Assembly (NCBI GenBank): GCA_016648135.1
Contig: JADDOH010004005.1
Coordinates: 1 to 64,000 of the forward strand
From: Agrypnia vestita
Taxonomy: Eukaryota > Arthropoda > Insecta > Trichoptera > Phryganeidae
DNA: 64,000 nt
Reading direction: 5' to 3'
The notes beneath the pieces were generated by a model. That model made no database searches and was not told the DNA's origin. It was given only the letters and a program-made list of their open reading frames with translations. Below, one piece after another: positions 56,239-64,000 of this stretch (position 1 is the stretch's first letter; every line of letters starts with the position of its first letter). Made by a program: the position numbers and the translations under genes.

Positions 56239-57790
56239 ACTAGCTGGTTGGCCCGGCTTCGCTCGGGACCATAATTCGGTAAGCATAGAATTGTGTTGAC
56301 GTCTCTTTTTTGCTGGTTTCGGCAACTGTGATTGGATTGCCTTGCTGGACCGTCTTCGCTTTGCCAAAATATCAACAGATATTTTAGCGCACAATCACAA
56401 CACTTTAGAGAGAACTTTTCAAAACGTTCTAGAGCATTCCGAAATCTTATAGAACTTCCTGGTATCTTCTAGAACTTTCGCTTTCCAGAACCGATGAACT
56501 CAGCCACTCGATTTGGAACCTTATAAAACCTTTTTAAACTTTCTTCTTCCAGAAACTTCTAAAGCATTCGAGAATCTTAATGAACGTCTTGGAACCTTCT
56601 AGGCTCACCGACATATTCCGCCACTCAGTTTGGAACCTTATAGAACTTTTAGGAATTTCTAGAACGTTCTCTTTCCAGAAATTTTTAGAGCTTTATCGAA
56701 CGTTCTGAAATCTTCCAGACTCACCGATACACACCGCCAATCAGTTTGGAACCTTATAGAACCTTCTCGAACTGTTCTAGACTCATTGACACACCTTGCC
56801 ACTCAGTTTGTGACTTTATAGAACTTTCGGGAATCATTCCAGAATTTTCTAAAGCATTATCGAACATTCTAGAATCATCTAGACTCACCGGCACACTCCG
56901 CCATTCAGTTTGCAACCTTATAGAATGTTCGTAAACTTTCTGCTTCCAGAAACTTGTAAAGCATTCGAAAACCTTCATGAACGTTCTGGAACTTTCTGGA
57001 CACACCGACACACTCCGCTACTCACTTGTAGAACCTTGTAGAACTTTTAATAATCTTCTAGAACATTCTTCTTCCAGAACTTTCTAGAGCTTTATCGAAC
57101 ATTCTGGAACATTCTAGACTCACGGACATACTCCGCCATACTATTTGGAACGTTATAGAACTTTCGTGAATCTTCTAGAACGTTCTCCATCCAGAACATT
57201 CTTGAACTTTATCGAACAGTCTGGAACCTTCTAGAATCAGACACACTCCGCCACCACAATTTTATAAACCTTTATTAAACATTCTAGAATCTTCTCGACT
57301 CATCTCTTAGTTTGGAGGCTTATAGAATTTTCGGGAATCTTCTAGAACACTCCCCTTCCAGAACTTTCTAGAGCTTTACTGGACATTCTGTAACATTCTT
57401 GACTCACCGGCACACTTCGCCACTTAGATCGGAACCTTATAGAACTTTTGGGAATTTTCTAGAACGTTCTCCTTCCAGAACTTTCTAGAGATAATTTTTT
57501 CGGAACCTTCTAGACTTACCGACACAGTCGGCGGGCCCGTTCTGGAACAATCTGAAGTATTTGCGGCCTTCCCATAACAAAACAATGTGCTAGAAAGCAC
57601 ATTTTCGTCACCCACTCTCACCCACGCACAGCAACCCCCACCAAACTCGCAAATTTTCAATGGAACACCAAAGGCTATCCACCATTATAACTACCAGGGG
57701 ATGATAGTATCTGGTTGTGAAGAAAACTTAGCGGATAAGGAAACACGGGTTCTTTATATAATATCTATATTATGATATATATATATTATA
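56239..57790. mobile_element. Probable mobile element containing a minisatellite
   Basis: Starts ACTAGCTGGTTGGCCCGGCT, similar to the ACTAGCTG..GCCCG starts of widespread insect non-autonomous elements, and ends in an AT-rich microsatellite near 57765-57800. Between them lies the TTCTAGAAC-rich array. No transposase or RT frame. Confidence 0.45.
56400..57540. repeat. Minisatellite, about 115-bp period, rich in TTCTAGAA
   Basis: Roughly ten units recur at spacings of about 102-118 bp, with two short spacings of about 57-62 bp. Each unit contains variants of CTTCCAGAACTTTCTAGAGC, TTATCGAACATTCTGGAACC and CACTCCGCCACTCAGTTTGG. The phased GAA/TTC pentamers match the heat-shock element pattern nGAAnnTTCn many times over. 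All open frames across the array are products of the repeat. Confidence 0.85.
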
Positions 57791-60700
57791 TATCTGTAGG
57801 AGATATATAGAGAGAGAGTATTTAGATTAATAGATTAATTTATTAATATATATGTTAAGCCATAAAGACTTCTATATCTACTCTTCCTTAATAAAAAAAA
57901 TATATACAGTTTCGTCTCTGTAAGACATCTATAATAAACATTAATTGAATATATGATTGATTACTATTTGTTTACGATAATATTGCGTGGGTATTTTTAA
58001 CTAAATAAGGACATCAAATACTAAATATACCAAGTTGGAGATAATAATGGTCCTAAAACTGTGCCTTGCGGAATTCTACAGTTAACCCTCGATTCAGAAT
58101 TATTCAAGGATTAACTTTAACCTACTGAACTCTACTGTCCAGTTTGACAAAGTCGTAAACTACTCCTCGTATTTTATAATATTCGTAGTTAGATTACAAA
58201 CTTTCTGGCAATCAAAATACATACAAAATAATCCGACGCTCTAATTAATTGCTGATATTTTTAGTTGCGTGAGGTAGTGCATTAGTAGATTGCGTGAGAG
58301 GCACTTAATACAAAAACTTAATAGGTTAGGTTATTAAATACAACATTGTTTTTAACAAAAAAGCTAAGTGTTTTGAAACATTCTTCAAATATCTTAGTTA
58401 TTTTATGAGATTCTCAGCCTTTTAAGTTTGAAAGAGATTTCCTTAAACATATCCATAAAAAATTCTCTTTTTAGATAATATTAATTCAAAGTATATTTCA
58501 ATAGTTACATTAATTTTTTTAATTATTTATATTTTTTTAACAGTGTTCAAATTTCTTAATATATTTCAATTTAATTATTACATAATATTTTTTAAATGAT
58601 TTTAATTTTTAATAAAGAATAAAATTTAAAAATAGAGACATTATGGTTACAACGTTAAAGTACATCTGGTTATATTTTAACATTATCAACTTTACTGAAC
58701 TCAACTCAACTCAACTCACTCGAGTCATACAAGACTTATAATACTTATATAACTTATATATTTTTTACTTATGTAATGCTTTTGGAAACCTTCGATAAAA
58801 AAATCCAAGGAAGAAGGGTCGAAGTGTTATTAATTTAATTTAGTTTGAAGAGGTGTTAATAAATAATTTATTACAAGCTGTTGATGAAATCAACAACTAA
58901 TTATAGCTGACTTCTGGTTGACATTTTCAATTTATCCAATTTAGGCATAATCTATTTTTGAGTACCTATACAAGTTTTAATAATTGACAAATATTATTAT
59001 AGTTCTTAATAATTCTTACTTTCTTTATTTATTATGATGATGAATTTATTCACCTTATAAGGCTCGCCAAAATTACTACAGAAGTAAGTATATAGGGTCG
59101 ATGCAGAATGTTCTTGCCGGGTGCACGAACTCAAGAATGTAAGAATTTTGTGGAAGGGTCAAACTATTTTATAGTGCAAATTTAGGGGCATGAAGATATT
59201 ATAGTAATCAAAATCAACATACGTATTTTTCTTAAATTAATTCGGGCATGTTAAAAGCATCTCATTTTTTCCTATTATTTTTTTATCTGCTATTTTAACT
59301 TCACTCATCTCCCCAAACAAGGAAAAACTGAACCTTTGAGTATTTGGTACGCTGTCATCAGTAGTGTGCAGTATGTATAACTTAGGTTTTGCTGTTTCTG
59401 ACTGAAATATACAGACATATGTTTGTATCTAATAAATTTCGAAGACAGTTTTTATGCAATTAAGTCGGGAAATTGACTTATTTAAATTATACGTTTCTTT
59501 TCACAATGAGACAAACAAGAAAACGGCGATCAATCAATGACTTTATGATTTCATTGACGGCCATGTCATCGAGAATAAATTTATGCATATTATATGCAAA
59601 GTGTTCAAAAACTTACATTTAACGAACTTTATTTACAAATAACCATAAACTATTAACTAAATTACTTTTAATTAATGAACACTAGTGATTATTTTTAAAT
59701 TTATTAAGAATGCAAATTTACATTTTTAAAATTAAATACAATTTTTTATATTATTTTTTCACGGAATTGTCACTCAACTAGCCCTTGGGGATGTTCCTGA
59801 GTATCAGTGTAGCTTTGTAGGTGTGTAATAGGTTTTTTAAAATAATACGTCAAACATTAAAAATAATAATTAAAAGTAATAATCGATTTAATCAATGCCA
59901 TTCTCTTAGCAGATGTTTGACTTTTGAAATACAGACAAAACATTTAACACGTCAGTAAATATGGGATTAGTAACAGTGCCATATATGTAAGTAACACACG
60001 CAAAGTTCTCCCCAAGACTTATTTCTTTCGGAGAAACATGCTATGGTACGAAAAAATTTACATGCTTACTGCATAAAACTCGCAGACGTGAAGAGCGGGC
60101 GAATGTAATTCGGCATCCATTCAGTACGACTGTCTTACAGATTTGAGAAACAAATTTGATGCGCGCAAACAAATAAAATAGGAGAATTTTAAATGGACTT
60201 TTTCATAAGTATGAAAACTATTTAATCTATATTTGTTTCTCAAAATTTTTTGCCATGCACCGTTTGTTTGTTTGTAAGCACAGCACGCTACTGTCATACC
60301 AAACAAGCTAGTAAAAATATTTTTTGTAGATTTGATTGGGTCGATGACTATAAATTTTATAGTAAATTGGAATATCTTTACATCTTAGACAGGTAGTTAA
60401 TTGAGCCATTTCTGCATTAATAGATGTTGATTGTGAAATCAATAAAAGTGGCTGAAAAAAAACAAGCAATCCATCATGTACTCCCAAACATTAATTCAAT
60501 TTTTTCTTTCATTTTTCCACTTCACTCCAACTGGAATACCGATCGGCGGATACAATGTTCGAGTTTTTTCTGTCAAGTAATTTGTCATTCAGGCACCTGG
60601 CCTTGGGAGATAACAACGTGTGCCATGAATCACTCACTGATCTGGAAAAGTCAACCACCAGAACAATAACCACGACTTTGTATATGTAATATTATACAAT

Positions 60701-60870
60701 ATTATTTTAAGGTCGTGTGGATTCAATTATTCGTGGAAGACTGCTAAAAATAGCGGGACCTGTTGAAACGAAATGATAGTGGAAACATTTCAATTTACTA
60801 GGTCTTCCAGAAATACGCGCAGAAAATCTATTTTACAATGATTTTTTTTGGAACTATGTAAAATGCTAAA
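57791..60870. other. Long AT-rich spacer
   Basis: No gene recognised. (AT)n and (GA)n tracts near 57770-57820 and a CAACTCAACTCAACTCA repeat near 58697-58715. A GC-richer frame at 60424-60669 has no recognisable content. Confidence 0.45.
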
Positions 60871-61062
60871 TATGTGGGGTATAAAAGCAAAGGCAGCAAT
60901 ATCCAAAAAAAAATTAGTTTAGTCATCGAGAATTACTAATTTATAAAATACTGAATTCGAGATTTTATAGGAAATATAGCGTATAAATTTATAGAAAACA
61001 TGATTTTGGAAGGATCGATACATAAAATCTAGAATTCAGTACATTTTATATGAGTTATCATC
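60871..61062 (+). repeat. Dispersed repeat, copy 2 (partner at 13207)
   Basis: Same orientation and landmarks as 13207-13405, including TATGTGGGGTATAAAAGCAA and the internal inverted pair TACTGAATTC / GAATTCAGTA. Confidence 0.6.
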
Positions 61063-62628
61063 GGTTCAAAACATTTTTTCTATTTTTTGGACGTTACTGC
61101 CTTTGTAAATAATAATAAATTTATCATATATGTAAATGAAAATCGGTAGGTACCTATTGATCTTCATTTAATTTGAATTGTTAAAAATGGAACGTTTAAA
61201 TTTGTGTAAAAATTCTTTCACAAACAACTGACAATCGAGCTATTGAGAAAATTATAATATACCGGTGATAAAGTTTATAATATAAAATAATAGCTTTAAA
61301 TGTTGTTTCTCTTTTCAGGTGTGTACTTTTATTATTTTTAAAATTATAATGTGAAATATTATGTTCTTTTGCTAATAAAATATATACTCTTTTCAGAGCA
61401 ACGCAAAAAAGATTTATTTAAAAAAAACTAAAATATTTGGGAAACCACATTATATATATATGATATATAATAAATTTATTATTTAAAAAATGGTTTTTAT
61501 CGGTAAATATATACTTTATCAAAAAATAGGAAAATAAACAATAATAAAATGTGGTAATAGAATTTCATTTACGTTATTCTGCAATAACTAGATGATCATA
61601 GACAAAATTTCAGTCCCTTTAAAAGCGACCATTAAAAAGGCTGATAGCACAAACATTTGACAGTAGTAGGTATTCGTATACCTCGTATACCCACAAGCTT
61701 CTTTGAAATATCAAAAAACAAAATATCACTCTGTCACAAAATTATTACTGGAGGTTATAAATAATATTGGTTTTAAACTTTTTAAACCTAACAATTTAGT
61801 TCGTATTGATTAGCGACAGATAGATTATACTCAATTTATAAGTATACCCTTTTTATGAAGTTATAGATAGAAAATGATTTGATTAAAAATTGATTGGTTA
61901 AGGAATACGGAAGAAAATATAATAATGGAGACCAAAAATACCGAAGTTTTTTTTTTGATACGGAAAAAAAATTATTTTCAACACCGTCAATTGACTAAAT
62001 CTATAGTTTGTTCAAACTGAACACAAAGCGCTTTCTCTTTGTGTTCAGAAGAACTTTAGAAGAAAATGGTATTCCAATATTAATATTTATTTATTTTTAA
62101 AGATATTTTCGTTTCACTGAATAATCTGTAAGCTTGCTAATGAGTAGTGCAAAAGGTGTTTATTTGTTATAAAAATATATATAATTAGTTCTAGTTACGC
62201 GAAATATATTTACTTTAATTGAAGAGGTGCGGCTAGCTCGTTAATAGTATATATGTTTATAATATAGATATTTCCTCATGTTTAGATTCAGCAAATGTAG
62301 CGGCTCAATATATTTGCAAAGTTGTTTTTCTATTTGCGATAAATGTTCAATAATTACACATTTAATTGTTTAATACACAAACTAGTTTCTTGCATATACC
62401 AATAAATTAATAATTTGTAGTATATTCCTCAATCATTCTTTTTATAAAATGTCATCAATCAAAAATGTTTTGAAAAATGTGATGACTATTTAGTAGGTTC
62501 ACAAATTAAAAGAATGATATGATACATTATTAATAATAGAATGTGAGCAAACAACCGCACATCATAGAAACAATTATCTATTTTAATAAATAATAATTGA
62601 AAGCAATGCATATAAATTAGAAAAATTA
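61063..62628. other. AT-rich spacer
   Basis: No gene seen. A short perfect hairpin, AACACAAAGCGCTTTCTCTT to TGTGTT, lies at about 62019-62047. Confidence 0.5.
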
Positions 62629-62802
62629 TTTATTAAAAAAATATAAGCTTATTTCGTACCAAAGGTACGCAAAAACTTAAATTTAAATTTTGATCAGTCT
62701 TTAAAAACTTGACTTCGTTCGATTGATTAATCCTGGTTTCCGTTTCTCTTAGTATATATTTAAATTAAGATGAAGGACCAAAAGCTACACATATTTCATG
62801 AA

Positions 62803-63954
62803 TTACCAGGGGTGGACACTGTAAGCGGGACCGGAATGGGCGGAGATAATAGGAGAGGAGTAGGCAGATACCAGAGGGGATGAGTGAATAGACACAAGGG
62901 GAGATGAATAGGCAGACACCACAGGTGAGTACGACTTCAGCAGGGGAGTGGAGTAGGCAGACAACACAGGAGTTGAGTAAGCCTTGACGAGGGGAGAGCT
63001 GTAGGCGGACACCACCGGAGTGGAGTAGGCAATAGCAGGAGATGAGTGCACATCCACACGGGACTGGTGAGATACAGCGGTGGGGGCATACACGGCGGTG
63101 TAAGCGAGGGGGCTGGCGATGGACCTCTTGTGGATTCCGTGAGCGTTCAGAGCCTTGGCGGTGTAGTGGGCATTCCTGGCGTTGATAACTTCGATGGTTT
63201 CTAGAGGAACTCCGGTAGCCTTGGTCACGACAGCTGGTGTATTAGGGGCGAGAGCCAGAGTAGAGGGAGCAGCAGCCAACAAGGCTTGTCCATGGTAGGC
63301 AGATACCAAAGGTGCGGAGTAACTTGATACCACTGGAGTGGAGTAGGCAGATATGACTGAGGGGGAATAAGCAGATACTACGGGTGTAGAGTAGGCAGAT
63401 ATCGCTGGAGCAGAGTAAGCGAGAACATTAGAAGAGTGCACATCTACACGAGACTGGTGGGACACAGCGGTGGGGGCATATACAGCGGAGTACGCCAGTA
63501 GGGGACTGGCGATGGACCTCTTGTGGATTCCATGGGCATTCAGCGCCTTCGCCGTGTAGTGGGCATTCCTGGCATTGATGACCTCGATAGTTTCCAAAGG
63601 AACCCCGGTGGCTTTGGTCACGACAGCTGGTGTATTAGGGGCGAGAGCCAGAGTAGAGGGAGCAGCAGCCAACAAGGCCTGTCCATGGTAGGCAGTTACC
63701 AGAGGAGCGGAATAGCTGGATACATACTGGGGAGCAGAATAAGCAGAGTAGGCAGACACCACTGGAGAAGTCAAATAGCTGGAAACCAAAGCGGGAGATG
63801 AGTGTACATCAGTTCTGGATTGGTGAGATACAGCAGTAGGAATGGCGTACACTGCGGGGGCGGCGTACACGGCAGGGGCCACTAAGGACTGCAGATAGGA
63901 AGGCTTGGCAGCAGCCAGGGCCAGGAGAGCGGACAACACCACCAGCTTGAACAT
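62803..63954 (-). CDS. Cuticle-type structural protein, 383 aa, intronless, duplicated module
   Basis: Start at 63954 in context ACAGACCACAATG; the 5' UTR visible up to 64000 is nearly identical to that of the 53407 gene, so the promoter should lie just outside the window. Signal peptide MFKLVVLSALLALAAA. VSHQSR at residues 42, 164 and 294. The module YHGQALLAAAPSTLALAPNT...PLETIEVINARNAHYTAKAL...HGIHKRS occurs twice (89-147 and 220-278, 131-residue period), compared with once in the 53407 gene. The C-terminal repeats are of the YSTPVVSAYSSPLVKAYS type, ending SVHPW. Minus-strand AATAAA at 62634-62629; the 3' UTR has the same TACCAAAGGTAC block as the 53407 gene. The pair arose by tandem duplication. 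Expected role: secreted structural component of cuticle. Confidence 0.93.
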   Translation of the reverse strand: MFKLVVLSALLALAAAKPSYLQSLVAPAVYAAPAVYAIPTAVSHQSRTDVHSSPALVSSYLTSPVVSAYSAYSAPQYVSSYSAPLVTAYHGQALLAAAPSTLALAPNTPAVVTKATGVPLETIEVINARNAHYTAKALNAHGIHKRSIASPLLAYSAVYAPTAVSHQSRVDVHSSNVLAYSAPAISAYSTPVVSAYSPSVISAYSTPVVSSYSAPLVSAYHGQALLAAAPSTLALAPNTPAVVTKATGVPLETIEVINARNAHYTAKALNAHGIHKRSIASPLAYTAVYAPTAVSHQSRVDVHSSPAIAYSTPVVSAYSSPLVKAYSTPVLSAYSTPLLKSYSPVVSAYSSPLVSIHSSPLVSAYSSPIISAHSGPAYSVHPW

Positions 63955-64000
63955 TGTGGTCTGTGTTGTGTTTCGGCTTGATGCGAGTTCACTAGATAAC

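Noticed and set aside
56400..57540. CRISPR-like array or coding repeats
   Set aside because: Units are degenerate, adjacent and of about 115 bp without unique spacers, and the genome is an insect's; frames across it have no consistent protein.

Overview
This is AT-rich insect nuclear DNA, most likely from a moth or butterfly. Five complete genes and two gene pieces encode short secreted proteins rich in Ala, Pro, Tyr, Ser and Val. They resemble the cuticle proteins usually annotated in Lepidoptera as 'cuticle protein 16.5/38-like' or 'pupal cuticle protein C1-like'. The coding blocks are GC-rich islands with TATA and TCAGT start signals; nearly everything between them is introns, spacer and degraded transposable elements. 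The order Lepidoptera is inferred from gene style and repeats and was not tested by a search.

Layout. 0-10 kb: the last exon of an AP-rich cuticle-like gene (1133-1249), two LINE tails, a possible orphan first exon (4264) and a long palindrome with hammerhead-ribozyme-like motifs (8804-8998). 11-20 kb: cuticle gene 1 (11108-11716, +), a LINE tail, a solo LTR, unclassified repeats and cuticle gene 2 (18255-19621, -, two exons). 20.5-36.4 kb: a tandem segmental duplication. Copy 1 (20549-26700) carries a gene for an acidic secreted-type protein and a truncated cuticle gene. Copy 2 (26787-36380) carries a rearranged paralogue of that gene and the 3' exon of the intact cuticle gene 3 (36262-38497, -). 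At least four insertions in copy 2 are absent from copy 1, so copy 1 shows the empty sites. 38.6-53 kb: repeat-rich spacer with two tRNA-derived SINE families, fragments of LINEs, terminal-inverted-repeat elements and a few exon-like islands without a recognisable product. 53.2-64 kb: two closely related intronless cuticle genes (53407-54243 and 62803-63954, both -), with a heat-shock-element-like minisatellite inside a probable mobile element between them.

How the genes relate. All five intact cuticle genes have the start context ACAGACCAMAATG, a hydrophobic secretion signal, and one to three copies of a motif like VSHQSRVDVHSS or SVPTSVSSYSSAVVH. Two have an intron exactly after codon 4; three have the same reading frame without that intron. 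The three intronless genes share a further module, PLETxEVxxA....HYxAxAL, followed by a Lys-Arg-Ser site. The cluster appears to have grown by tandem duplication, duplication of internal modules and loss of one intron. The products would be secreted by epidermal cells and built into the cuticle.
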